NCBI GenBank assembly: GCA_031261165.1
Contig: JAISJU010000219.1
Coordinates: 1 to 38,545, forward strand
Direction: 5' to 3'
Source: Prevotellaceae bacterium
GTDB taxonomy: Bacteria; Bacteroidota; Bacteroidia; Bacteroidales; Paludibacteraceae
DNA length: 38,545 bases
Below the pieces are notes generated by a model, which worked only from the letters and a program-made list of their open reading frames with translations, did no database searches and was not told where the DNA came from. Made by a program: the position numbers and the translations under genes. Each line of letters opens with the position of its first letter. The first letter of the stretch is position 1. This document shows positions 1-8,019 of the stretch, piece by piece.

Positions 1-59
1 ATCTTAACCTCATTACCTCATTAAAACAATGAAAAAGAATGAGGTAATGAGGTTAAGAT
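1..59. repeat. Perfect 22-bp inverted repeat at the window edge
   Basis: Positions 1-22 and 38-59 are exact reverse complements separated by a 15-base A-rich loop. Each arm is itself built from two near-copies of CCTCATTA. The repeat begins at the first base of the window, so it may extend further left. No T-run follows directly, so it is not a classical terminator; a protein-binding palindrome or a hairpin at the end of a repeat element are alternatives. Two further TGAGGTTGTT copies lie at about 79-88 and 110-119. Confidence 0.8.
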
Positions 60-178
60 AACCCAATTTCTATGCTACTGAGGTTGTTTTGTTAGAAAAA
101 TTAGGTAAAAATGAGGTTGTTACAATCTTCCGAACACTCGTAATTGCAAATCCGCGCCGGCAGTAAATCCCAAAATGA

Positions 179-212
179 AAACGTAACACGTTTCTACAAA
201 CGTGTTACGTTT
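179..212 (-). terminator. Rho-independent-like terminator of the metal cassette
   Basis: A perfect 15-bp stem (AAACGTAACACGTTT and its complement) closes a CTAC tetraloop. It begins 11 bases after the stop codon of the minus-strand HMA gene. On the minus strand the hairpin is followed by a T-rich stretch (TTTTCATTTT), so it probably ends transcription of the three-gene metal cassette. Confidence 0.7.
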
Positions 213-222
213 CGTTTTACAA

Positions 223-549
223 TCAATGGCAACTTTTGGTAGTTGTTGGTGCAACGCCGTTGGTGGGATAGCCCAAATCCACAAGTTTTTGTTTCAGGGT
301 TTCCGCAGTCGTTTTGCTCGGGTCGTATTTGATGGTAACGGTTTCCGCTTTCAAATCTACAACCAGACTTTTGACACCTTTTTCAAAACCCACATTCTTT
401 TCAATGCGGTTTTTGCAATGCTCGCCGTGCATCTCGCTAACGGCAAAAACTACGGTTTCGCTCTTTTTTACAGACGCATTGTTTTGGGCTGTCAATGACA
501 CGCAAAACAAGAGAGCCAACGCTGATACTAATACTTTTAGTGTTTTCAT
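223..549 (-). CDS. Secreted heavy-metal-associated (HMA) domain protein
   Basis: This 108-residue protein has an N-terminal signal peptide (about residues 1-21, ending at VSLTAQ) and one ferredoxin-like HMA domain of the kind that carries Cu(I) or similar soft metals. The metal loop reads M40-H-G-E-H-C45, so the first cysteine of the usual MxCxxC is replaced by glycine and only one is left. A Cys-His pair at the very C-terminus (KSCH) could supply another ligand. It lies downstream of, and on the same strand as, a TonB-dependent receptor with a His-rich N-terminus, which suggests a periplasmic metal carrier for that uptake system. The family assignment is firm; the metal, and whether the altered loop still binds it, are not known. 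Confidence 0.82.
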   Translation of the reverse strand: MKTLKVLVSALALLFCVSLTAQNNASVKKSETVVFAVSEMHGEHCKNRIEKNVGFEKGVKSLVVDLKAETVTIKYDPSKTTAETLKQKLVDLGYPTNGVAPTTTKSCH

Positions 550-585
550 TTTTATTAAAATATTAAAATTGTTTCTTTTGTTTTT

Positions 586-701
586 CTGGATTGCTTCGCT
601 TCACTCGCAATGACGCGGCTTCGACTTAGTTCGACTGCGCTCACCAACCATCGCTCAGCCACCGAAGCCGCGTCATTGCGAGGTACTCCGAAGCAATCCA
701 G
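586..701. repeat. Palindromic intergenic repeat (CGTCATTGCGAG type)
   Basis: Two arms of about 38 bp (586-623 and 663-701) are imperfect reverse complements and carry the CGCAATGACGCGG and GGATTGCTTCG words typical of dispersed palindromic repeats in many bacterial genomes. It fills most of the spacer between the TonB receptor gene and the HMA gene, so it would lie inside their shared transcript as a strong hairpin. Related elements occur at 13566-13660, 18084-18111 and 26574-26678 in this window. Confidence 0.85.
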
Positions 702-729
702 ATATTTGACTTTAAAATAATACAATAGT

Positions 730-2835
730 TTAATTCAATTTGCCAATTCTTAACCTGATGCCTGCATAAATGCGAATGCCGGTGATGGGTCCCCATACTT
801 GCGAGGCATCAAAGTCTTGACTGAAGGGCTGTTCCCAATTCAAAATCGGCTCTTTCTGTTTGTAATTCAGAAAGTTTTCCGCGCCGGCATACACATCAAA
901 ACGTTTGCTGTTCCGTGTAACCTGCGCGAACATCACCGGAAATGCGGGCGAATACTGCTTTTCGCTGCCATAGCCGTTTTGCGCAGGCAGGCGCGTTTTG
1001 CCGTTGAACTGCGCCGTAACATCGAACACCCAACGGCGCAAATTGGTGGCATACGACAGATTGACCAAGCCGCGATAGTTGGAAATAAGCGGCTGGTCGG
1101 TTTCGGTGCCGTCTGCGTAGGTTACGCGGTTGTTGTTATAGCGAAACGCGGCGAAGAGGTCAAAGCCGTCAAAGAGCGTAGCCGAGAGGTCTGCCTGCCA
1201 GGCGTTGGCGTAGTTTTTCGAGCCATCGGAGTTGTAGAAAAACACGGCATTGCGGTTGCGCTCGGTGTCGATAACGATGCGGTTGTCAAAACTCGTGTGG
1301 TAGTAGTCGAGGCTCAATTTTGCCTTTCTGCCGCTCCAAATCGGAATGTTGAAAGCGATGTTTCCGCCGAAGTTCCACGCTTTTTCGATGTCCAGGTCGT
1401 TGATGTTCGACAGGTCAAAATTGCGCGAAGACGCCATCAATCCGATGTTTTCCGCCAACACGTTGGGCGAGCGGTATCCCCTGCCTGCGGAGGCGCGGAA
1501 AATGACGTACTCGTTCAAGTCGTATTTGGCACTCAGTCGCGGCGTAATCAACCAACCGAAACGGCTGTTGTAATCGGCGCGAATGCCCACTACGGCAGTC
1601 AGTTTGTTGATGCTTGTTTCGGTGTATTCAAAGAATGCGCCGGGTACAACTTCTTCGCGATTTATCGGCGTAAGCGGCGTTTGATTAAATGGAATTTCGT
1701 CTTTAAACTCCGTGTCAAAATTATCATACATCAAACTCAGCCCTGTCGTATATCTATGGTCGGTATTACTGAAATATGACGAGAAAAGCGCGTTCAGATA
1801 GTATGAATCTTGCTTGCCGTTAAAAGTTTTGTAGCCGAATGCCGAGTTTTGTTCGTAGTGCGTAAAACTGTTGATAATGCCGATGCTTTGCCCGGGTCGC
1901 TCGCCCACCACAAAACCGGTTTTGTTTTCCACCGTCAAACCTTTGTTGTCGATGAAAGTTTTGTAGAGTTCATCGGTAATGTTTTGTTTTTTGTGATGCT
2001 CTTCGTCTTGCCCTGCGATGCGGTCTTCGTACAAAAACTTAATGCCGGTGCGGGATTCGATGCCCTTGTCTTCGTTTTCGTAAAGCCAACGGTTGTAAGC
2101 GTTGATGTACTTTGTTTTGGGCATATCGAGGAAGGTGTCGCCGTTGTTGTCGTGCGGTTTCTCGTTATACATTCCGCTGAGCATTAAGCCTGTCCAAAGG
2201 TTTTTGGCAACTTTCGTTGCGCCGGTAACGTTTGCCTCGTAGCGTTGGTCGAGGTCGCCGTAGAGGTTGATAAACAGCGGCTCGGTGTTGTTCGGCTTTT
2301 TAAATTCGAGGTTCATATTGCCGGTAACGGACTCGTAGCCATTGACTACCGATGCCGCGCCTTTGGAAATCTGTATGCTTTCCAGCCACGGCGCGGGGGT
2401 GTAACTCAGTCCGTAAGTGCTTGCCAAGCCGCGCATTGTGGGGATATTTTCCGCCATCGTTTGGCTGTAAATGCCGGACAAACCGAGCAACTGAATTTGT
2501 TTTGCGCCCGACACGGCATCGGTAAAACTGATGGTGGCGGAGGCGGAGTTTTCAAAGGTTTCGGACAGGTTGCAACACGCGAGTTTTTGCAAGCCGGTGG
2601 TGGTAATGGTTTCCGTTTTCAGCAGCGAGATGTTGGACATTACCGTACCCGATTGTCTGCCTACAACGGTGGTTTCCTGTAAATCGACGGCATTCTCACT
2701 GACCGTATCTGTGCTGTCCGCCGCCACTTCTTCGTGGTTTTCGTTGTGGATTGTCCCGTCTGCGTGTCTGTGCGTTTGGGCAATCGCGGTGCTGCACACA
2801 AGAAGTGCAACACATATTATTTTATATGGTTTCAT
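730..2835 (-). CDS. TonB-dependent outer-membrane receptor, probably for a metal
   Basis: This 701-residue protein has a signal peptide (to about residue 19), a plug domain (about residues 50-180, with the TVVGRQSG start and the ESIQISKGAASVVNGYESVTG segment typical of TonB plugs) and a 22-strand-type beta-barrel ending in an aromatic-rich strand. Directly after the signal peptide lies a short His-rich stretch (THRHADGTIHNENHEE), and the plug contains a CC pair (KLACCNL). It lacks the N-terminal carboxypeptidase-like repeat of most SusC proteins. A Cys/His-rich secreted protein precedes it and an HMA protein follows it on the same strand, so I infer uptake or sensing of copper or another soft metal; substrate choice is inference. 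The receptor class is certain. Confidence 0.9.
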   Translation of the reverse strand: MKPYKIICVALLVCSTAIAQTHRHADGTIHNENHEEVAADSTDTVSENAVDLQETTVVGRQSGTVMSNISLLKTETITTTGLQKLACCNLSETFENSASATISFTDAVSGAKQIQLLGLSGIYSQTMAENIPTMRGLASTYGLSYTPAPWLESIQISKGAASVVNGYESVTGNMNLEFKKPNNTEPLFINLYGDLDQRYEANVTGATKVAKNLWTGLMLSGMYNEKPHDNNGDTFLDMPKTKYINAYNRWLYENEDKGIESRTGIKFLYEDRIAGQDEEHHKKQNITDELYKTFIDNKGLTVENKTGFVVGERPGQSIGIINSFTHYEQNSAFGYKTFNGKQDSYYLNALFSSYFSNTDHRYTTGLSLMYDNFDTEFKDEIPFNQTPLTPINREEVVPGAFFEYTETSINKLTAVVGIRADYNSRFGWLITPRLSAKYDLNEYVIFRASAGRGYRSPNVLAENIGLMASSRNFDLSNINDLDIEKAWNFGGNIAFNIPIWSGRKAKLSLDYYHTSFDNRIVIDTERNRNAVFFYNSDGSKNYANAWQADLSATLFDGFDLFAAFRYNNNRVTYADGTETDQPLISNYRGLVNLSYATNLRRWVFDVTAQFNGKTRLPAQNGYGSEKQYSPAFPVMFAQVTRNSKRFDVYAGAENFLNYKQKEPILNWEQPFSQDFDASQVWGPITGIRIYAGIRLRIGKLN

Positions 2836-2870
2836 TTTTTTTAGTTTGTTTGATTAATTAATAGACTGTG

Positions 2871-2903
2871 AGATATTCCATTTTTTTAAAAAATGGAATA
2901 TCT
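2871..2903. terminator. Perfect AT-rich palindrome between metal-cassette genes
   Basis: AGATATTCCATTTTTT is followed, after one central base, by its exact reverse complement. It lies 8 bases beyond the stop codon of the Cys/His-rich gene and about 35 bases before the start of the TonB receptor gene. It can fold into a hairpin and act as an attenuating or bidirectional terminator, or it could be a palindromic operator for a metal-responsive repressor. The sequence alone does not separate these. Confidence 0.6.
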
Positions 2904-2910
2904 AAATAAA

Positions 2911-3225
2911 TCAAACAAACCGCGGTGGTTGCAAGATGCCTTTGACGTAAGGCGAGAAGTAAATCGGTTGCGTATATTCGCTTATTTCGGTAGAAATTTC
3001 CTGTAATTTCACTTGCAGGCAAGTAATTTCATTTACCACAAAACCCGTACTGCTGCAAATGCTGCAATTCGTATGCGGTGTGCAATCATCGTGGTGCATA
3101 TCGGCACAGCAGTGTTGCTCAGTATGACAACAGTCGCTGCGGCTTTCAAATAGTTGAATGCCCGGACTGAATGACACGGTAAGCATCATCACATAAACGG
3201 ATAATATGCCGATGGCGATTTTCAT
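2911..3225 (-). CDS. Small secreted Cys/His-rich protein of the metal cassette
   Basis: From the ATG at 3225 this encodes 104 residues with a signal-peptide-like hydrophobic start (MKIAIGILSVYVMMLTVSF) and a central cluster rich in Cys and His (DCCHTEQHCCADMHHDDC, then CSIC). Such small proteins are found next to metal-related TonB receptors in Bacteroidota; I infer binding of a soft metal in the periplasm. Longer versions from ATGs at 3252 or 3333 are possible in the same frame, but a TATCTTTG box at 3230-3237 lies inside them, and the shorter form has the better signal peptide. It is probably the first gene of the cassette. The exact family is not certain. Confidence 0.72.
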   Translation of the reverse strand: MKIAIGILSVYVMMLTVSFSPGIQLFESRSDCCHTEQHCCADMHHDDCTPHTNCSICSSTGFVVNEITCLQVKLQEISTEISEYTQPIYFSPYVKGILQPPRFV

Positions 3226-3229
3226 ACCG

Positions 3230-3237
3230 CAAAGATA
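3230..3237 (-). promoter_or_regulatory. TAnnTTTG -7 box for the Cys/His-rich gene
   Basis: TATCTTTG on the minus strand ends only 4 bases before the ATG at 3225. If this Bacteroidota -7 element is used, the transcript would start at or within a few bases of the start codon. Confidence 0.55.
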
Positions 3238-3274
3238 CGACTTTTTTTTCATTACAAGAAATTTGCTGTTAAAT

Positions 3275-3880
3275 CTACATAAATTTTGCACGCGATTTCT
3301 CACCGAGATAACCGCCGTGATGCCGTTTTGCATATTCGGCGTGCGTAAAGGCGATTTTCTGCATCACGCCCACCACGAGAATATCCCCGATAACGGTCAT
3401 CATCGTGGTGGAAGTGGTCGGCGTCAGACCCAAAATGCACACTTCGGCGGGATTGCCGGTACAGAGGCAGGCATCGGCGGCTTTTGCCAGCAGACTGTCC
3501 GCATTGCCGGTAATCACTATAAATTTGATGTGCGGGCACAGCCGGCGGGCTAAATCCGTCAATTCTACAATTTCGCGCGTTTTGCCCGAGTTGGAAATAA
3601 GCAGCATCAGGTCGTTTTCCTGCAAGACGCCCAAATCGCCGTGCTGCGCCTCGCTTGGGTGCAGGAACACGGCAGGCGTGCCGGTGGAACTGAACGTAGT
3701 GGAAATATTCATTGCAATTTGCCCCGCTTTGCCCATTCCGCTGGTTACGAGTTTGCCTTTACGCAAGTGAATTTGCTCGCAAATCAGGTTGATGGCTTTT
3801 TCAAAGTCGTCTGTGATGGGCAAATTTAATATTGCATTCGCCTCTTTTTCAAGCAGTTGTTTGATTTCTTCTTTTTGCAT
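3275..3880 (-). CDS. kpsF: Single-domain D-arabinose-5-phosphate isomerase (KpsF/KdsD family)
   Basis: This 201-residue sugar isomerase (SIS) domain protein is expected to interconvert D-ribulose 5-phosphate and D-arabinose 5-phosphate, the first step towards Kdo of lipopolysaccharide. Visible signatures are TSGMGKAGQIA (residues 46-56), HPSEAQHGDLG (74-84), ISNSGKT (95-101) and a C-terminal RHHGGYLG. The classical E. coli enzymes have two CBS domains after the SIS domain; here the protein stops right after it, as in the known single-domain Bacteroides enzyme. The start at 3880 was chosen because a TATTTTTG promoter box lies 22 bases upstream; the longer reading frame would overlap the divergent gene. 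No other Kdo genes are in the window. Confidence 0.88.
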   Translation of the reverse strand: MQKEEIKQLLEKEANAILNLPITDDFEKAINLICEQIHLRKGKLVTSGMGKAGQIAMNISTTFSSTGTPAVFLHPSEAQHGDLGVLQENDLMLLISNSGKTREIVELTDLARRLCPHIKFIVITGNADSLLAKAADACLCTGNPAEVCILGLTPTTSTTMMTVIGDILVVGVMQKIAFTHAEYAKRHHGGYLGEKSRAKFM

Positions 3881-3902
3881 TTCAGAAAATATTTTAATTC
3901 TG

Positions 3903-3910
3903 CAAAAATA
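3903..3910 (-). promoter_or_regulatory. TAnnTTTG -7 box for kpsF
   Basis: TATTTTTG on the minus strand lies 22 bases before the kpsF ATG. It is back to back with the plus-strand box at 3925-3932, giving a compact divergent promoter region of about 70 bases. Confidence 0.65.
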
Positions 3911-3924
3911 TAAATTATTCTGCG

Positions 3925-3932
3925 TAATTTTG
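3925..3932 (+). promoter_or_regulatory. TAnnTTTG -7 box for the TonB-C protein gene
   Basis: TAATTTTG lies 18 bases before the ATG at 3951 and fixes this start over longer in-frame alternatives that would run through the promoter and kpsF. Confidence 0.65.
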
Positions 3933-3950
3933 CTTTTTCTAATTTTTAAA

Positions 3951-4529
3951 ATGATGAGAAAGTTAAAAACAGCCGTTTTTTTGCTTTTGCTGTCCGTTGC
4001 GTGTTGGGGACAACCTCCCGCTTTTGAGGAAAGAGAGGCGTTTTCGGACAATGGCGAGCCTGTCGGAATGTGGATAAAAAATGTTGGCGGTGCACCTGTG
4101 TTTATTGATTACGATTTCAGCCTCAATTATTCCGATGCCGCCTGCCCTGCTGACGGTTTGCCCGACAAATTGCGCTTTTTTCTGTTCGATGACAAAAGTT
4201 TGGGTTACATCGCGCCCTGTATCGAAAGCGGCGAAAGGGATTTTTCCGCATACTTCCACAAGCATATTTTTCTGCCCTACGACTCGCTTTGCAAAGCCGC
4301 AACCCGCCCGCAACCGCAACGCGTTATCGTGCAATTTACGATTAGCGAAACCGGGAAAACGGAAAATATCGCCATTGTAAAAGGCTCAAACAGCCTGCTG
4401 TACGACAAAGAGGCGGTACGGCTTGTGCGTGCCTTGCTCTTTTCCAATCCCGCGTATCTGAACGGCAAGCCGACCGAAATTTGTGTGCGCTATCCGGTTT
4501 TGTTTGATACGCGGCTGTTTTGTAAATAG
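3951..4529 (+). CDS. Secreted protein with a TonB C-terminal domain
   Basis: This 192-residue protein starts with a signal peptide (MMRKLKTAVFLLLLSVACWGQ) and ends in a TonB C-terminal fold: RVIVQFTISETGKTENIAIVKG, then DKEAVRLVRALLF, then a proline-containing turn and a final beta strand. Residues about 25-110 between them are not recognisable. True TonB proteins keep an uncleaved inner-membrane anchor and a proline-rich span; this one has neither, so it probably does not transmit energy itself and may bind a partner in the periplasm. It stands alone, divergent from kpsF, and ends 22 bases before the convergent RHS gene. Confidence 0.75.
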   Translation: MMRKLKTAVFLLLLSVACWGQPPAFEEREAFSDNGEPVGMWIKNVGGAPVFIDYDFSLNYSDAACPADGLPDKLRFFLFDDKSLGYIAPCIESGERDFSAYFHKHIFLPYDSLCKAATRPQPQRVIVQFTISETGKTENIAIVKGSNSLLYDKEAVRLVRALLFSNPAYLNGKPTEICVRYPVLFDTRLFCK

Positions 4530-4550
4530 CCCCCCCTTAAATGCTGCAAG

Positions 4551-7500
4551 TTATTGATTGGCATAATGATAATCATACGTTTTCAGCACTTTTTTTGTTT
4601 CATTGCCGTTGGCGTCTTTTTCGCCGATGTAGGTTGTTTTCAGTCTGCCGACATTGTCGTATTCATAATAAGTTGTTATTCCGCGTGGGTCGGTGGTTTT
4701 CGTTACGCCGACAAGCGGTTTGTAGGTATATGTTGTAACAAAAGCATTTGGCAAAGTATTGCGCAAATTATTGATAGCCGTTAAATCATTGCTTGCAGGT
4801 GTATCTGCATTTGTAACTCTGGTAATTAAAGTTTCTGTTAAAGCATTTTTTACTTGGTCGTAGGTAGCATTTTTTATTTCGGCAATGGGGTATTGTCCTT
4901 TGTAACTCCATAAATAAGTAACAGGCACGTTACCTTGTCCTATTTTCTGCAATATATTACCCTTGTTGTCATAATTGTTGTATCTGATTTTTTCTACAGG
5001 TTGATTTGTAGTTGTTTTATAGGTTATATATTCAGGTAAGTATTGATTGTTTTCGTACTTGTAATGTATTTTTTGTTGCTCTGACAAAACATTGTCAATA
5101 TATTGGCTTTTGTCAGCAAGTAGATTAACAATATGTTTGCTTTTCATATCCGAATTGGTAGAAGTATAGTTTATTTTGTTTTCTATTGTTTTACCTGAAC
5201 TGCTTGTTGTTTTCAATTGTTTAGGCAAATAATTCGTATTATCATACAGATACTCGACGGTGGTAACCACATTATTTAATCCATTATTAAAATATTTAGT
5301 TGTTACCGTTTTTTCTTTTTGTAACCATTCGGAATGTAATGTGTATGCTCTGACCGCTACCTCAAGAGTAGAGAAACCGCCATTTGTTACTGAAAAAGCA
5401 GGAAAAAGCCAAAATTTATTCATACCCCGAACCGGATTTGATGTTGTATTTTTATAAGAATGCTCAATCTTTTCAACTAATCTATTGTTATTATCATACA
5501 TATTAATGGATTTTAATAGTCCGTTTTCCCCTGGCGCCATTGAAATCTGACCAGGTGTAACATTTGCTACATAACTATTAATAACTCCTCCTTCCAAAGC
5601 AGGCGGCCCTTGATACCATACACTTTCATCTACATCATAATTATGAAATGAATACACTGTTCTATAAGAGGCTGCATTTTTGTTGATTTCTTCTACTTTA
5701 GAATAGCTCACAGGACTACCTGCAAAAGTTTGAGTTAAAGGAATAATAGGAGAAGAACGCACCATTAAATAAGTAGCAAGCCCCGGACTTCCATAAGGAG
5801 GTTTTTGCGCATCCCAGGCAGCATTATATATAAAATAGTGAAAAGGGATTACAGATAAATGACCGGTAGAAATACCATAATCGGTATAATTGAATTCTTT
5901 ATCTGTTTGAACTTGACCATCTACGGTGTTGTATATCCTTTTTATCCGTAGTCCGCCGCCAATAGAATTCCATTTTTCCTTAAATGTTTCAAAAGTTGCT
6001 TGCAATAAATAACTGTTGGAACAGTTTCCACTATTTCCATAAATTTGATTTGGAAAAGATACAACAAAATTATACGGTTCAATAGACATAGAATATGTAC
6101 CGGGGTCTAAATAGAATTGTGCCCCGCCTCCAAATTGATTTGCTCCGAGAGAAGAATTATGTCCGTTGAAATGATAATTATTGTAATAAATAGAACTACC
6201 TGTTGACGATAATTTATTTATATTTAATGTGCCAAAAGCACTGTTGGCAGATTCCATTTTGACATTCCAAAGACAAGATGTAGATAAACTGAGTCTGCAA
6301 AAAGTTCTGCTATTAATGGTAGTAGAAAAAGGATTATTAACGGGGGCAGATGACGTAAATGTACTGTAACTTGGAGTATAATTTGATTGACCGGCTGGCG
6401 GAGGGCAACTAAATTTTTGAAGAATATTTAAAGATGCTACCTTACTGGTTGTTTCAAAACCGTGATGAAATGCGTTGCTAAATTTATGAGGTTCATACTC
6501 AAAGTGGCTAATGCCACCTGTTGGATATTTAATAGACTGCAATACGCCATATTGCATATATTCACTATGTGGCGACCTGTCTCGTCCAGACATAATTTGT
6601 ATACTGCTCTCAACATTATTAAGTGCTTTAAATATCATAGATGGAATAAGCGTACCCTCATTAATGCTACCACTGCCTCCCCAATGAGAAGGTGCTTGTG
6701 AATTATTATAAAATCCCCAAAAATCTATTTGACGTGAATTTTTGGCAGGCAATACCCCCATATTATAGGTAAATTGATGGGAATTAAAAAACTGATTTGC
6801 GTGTTTTGTATTCAGTTGCATTAATAACAATCGGCACGTTTCCGGCTTACTTTGACTGCCAAGATATGTATAATCAAATGTGTATGATTTTATCTCTTCT
6901 GTTTTATTACTTATTGTTATTTTATCTAATTTCTGAGCCTTTGCATTATTGTCGTTCTTGTTTTTAATATCTTCTCTGCCCGAAGTAGAAAAAGATATTT
7001 CACCATTTGGGAATGTTATTTTCGACAATAATACTTGTTTGATAATTGCAGCATTAAAAGAATAATAATTATATCTTGGAGTACCTTCGCCAAGAGCATT
7101 CATTCTCAAATCTTCGTGAGACATCACTACTGATGCTATTTTTTCCGATTTATATTCAAATACTATTTTATTTTTATTGGGTGCTACAATAGAATCTAAA
7201 TACCAAGCAGTAATAATATCTTCGTATGGGTGTTTTTCTAATAAATTTTCTATTGTCGGTGTAGAGGAAATACCTTGCGATGGAGTACCATAATTGGTAT
7301 CGTAAATGTAGCGAGTCGAACTAATGTCGCGGCTTTCTTCCGAACCACCAAAGTAATATTTAACCCCAAAACCATCTGTAATTGTCCAACTGTTTTTGTC
7401 TTTATTAAATACGGGTTGTATATATTCGGTGCTGTTTTTAACGATTACCTGAAATGGCGACGCATTAAAATACATACTCCCCGAATAATTGCAAAAATTA

Positions 7501-8003
7501 AATTGAAAAATATCGGGTTCCGTGTCATACCGCATAATATCGTAACCAAACGTAGCGAATCCTGTGTATCCACCCGAGCCATCTATACCTCTAACTGTTT
7601 TTTCTAATTGTATATCCATATTAGGATTAATCAAATAGCCAAAATTATCACCCACTCTTTGGAGGTCATCACCTCCTATACATTGGCGAACAATACAACC
7701 TCCAGCATTCAGTGTCCAACCCAGCCCAATCCAACTGGCTTCTTGCGCTACTTTAATGCCCGAACTGTGATAACTGATGGATATAGGAACTTTCATTCCG
7801 CTGCTTTCTATTTCATACAAAGGAATTTTGATTTCGGGAGTTCCTGTGTAATAATTAACGGGTATTTCTCCATATTGTCCCAATGAGGCAGCGTTAGGCG
7901 ACACCGGAATAACTCGAGGAATATAGACATCGTTATCTGCTGCATAGCCATAGTGTATTATACTAAACAGCAGCAATATAAACACATAGTATATTTTCTT
8001 CAT
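4551..8003 (-). CDS. Large secreted RHS/YD-repeat shell protein without a core or toxin end
   Basis: This 1150-residue protein has a signal peptide (to about residue 21) followed by the Bacteroidota RHS N-terminal module (ASLGQYGEIPVNYYTG, then ISISYHSSGIKV and WIGLGWTLNAGG). Tyr-Asp repeats appear mainly in the last 250 residues (YLYDNTNYLP, YNNYDNKGNILQK, YYEYDNVGRLKT). It ends at YDYHYANQ with no RHS core motif (NPxxxxDPxG) and no C-terminal toxin. It lies 16 bases downstream of the beta-barrel gene, in the same direction as the complete RHS protein at 9829-13509. I infer that it is a structural partner or the other half of a two-protein shell; a truncated toxin gene is the alternative. 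The reading frame is intact. Confidence 0.82.
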   Translation of the reverse strand: MKKIYYVFILLLFSIIHYGYAADNDVYIPRVIPVSPNAASLGQYGEIPVNYYTGTPEIKIPLYEIESSGMKVPISISYHSSGIKVAQEASWIGLGWTLNAGGCIVRQCIGGDDLQRVGDNFGYLINPNMDIQLEKTVRGIDGSGGYTGFATFGYDIMRYDTEPDIFQFNFCNYSGSMYFNASPFQVIVKNSTEYIQPVFNKDKNSWTITDGFGVKYYFGGSEESRDISSTRYIYDTNYGTPSQGISSTPTIENLLEKHPYEDIITAWYLDSIVAPNKNKIVFEYKSEKIASVVMSHEDLRMNALGEGTPRYNYYSFNAAIIKQVLLSKITFPNGEISFSTSGREDIKNKNDNNAKAQKLDKITISNKTEEIKSYTFDYTYLGSQSKPETCRLLLMQLNTKHANQFFNSHQFTYNMGVLPAKNSRQIDFWGFYNNSQAPSHWGGSGSINEGTLIPSMIFKALNNVESSIQIMSGRDRSPHSEYMQYGVLQSIKYPTGGISHFEYEPHKFSNAFHHGFETTSKVASLNILQKFSCPPPAGQSNYTPSYSTFTSSAPVNNPFSTTINSRTFCRLSLSTSCLWNVKMESANSAFGTLNINKLSSTGSSIYYNNYHFNGHNSSLGANQFGGGAQFYLDPGTYSMSIEPYNFVVSFPNQIYGNSGNCSNSYLLQATFETFKEKWNSIGGGLRIKRIYNTVDGQVQTDKEFNYTDYGISTGHLSVIPFHYFIYNAAWDAQKPPYGSPGLATYLMVRSSPIIPLTQTFAGSPVSYSKVEEINKNAASYRTVYSFHNYDVDESVWYQGPPALEGGVINSYVANVTPGQISMAPGENGLLKSINMYDNNNRLVEKIEHSYKNTTSNPVRGMNKFWLFPAFSVTNGGFSTLEVAVRAYTLHSEWLQKEKTVTTKYFNNGLNNVVTTVEYLYDNTNYLPKQLKTTSSSGKTIENKINYTSTNSDMKSKHIVNLLADKSQYIDNVLSEQQKIHYKYENNQYLPEYITYKTTTNQPVEKIRYNNYDNKGNILQKIGQGNVPVTYLWSYKGQYPIAEIKNATYDQVKNALTETLITRVTNADTPASNDLTAINNLRNTLPNAFVTTYTYKPLVGVTKTTDPRGITTYYEYDNVGRLKTTYIGEKDANGNETKKVLKTYDYHYANQ

Positions 8004-8019
8004 ATTGAATCTTGTTTTT

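Noticed and set aside
38-75. A fourth copy of the structured RNA (GAGGTTAAGATAACCC resembles GAGGT plus ACCC)
   Set aside because: Its complementary arm lies upstream, not downstream, and the other internal motifs are absent.
799-1779. A 326-codon open frame on the plus strand opposite the TonB receptor gene
   Set aside because: It is antisense to a clear receptor gene, has no family features and shows biased composition from the opposite strand.
4551-8003. RHS gene as a frameshifted remnant
   Set aside because: The frame is open for 1150 codons with a signal peptide and a plausible natural end; I see no toxin or core remnants between 4529 and 4551.
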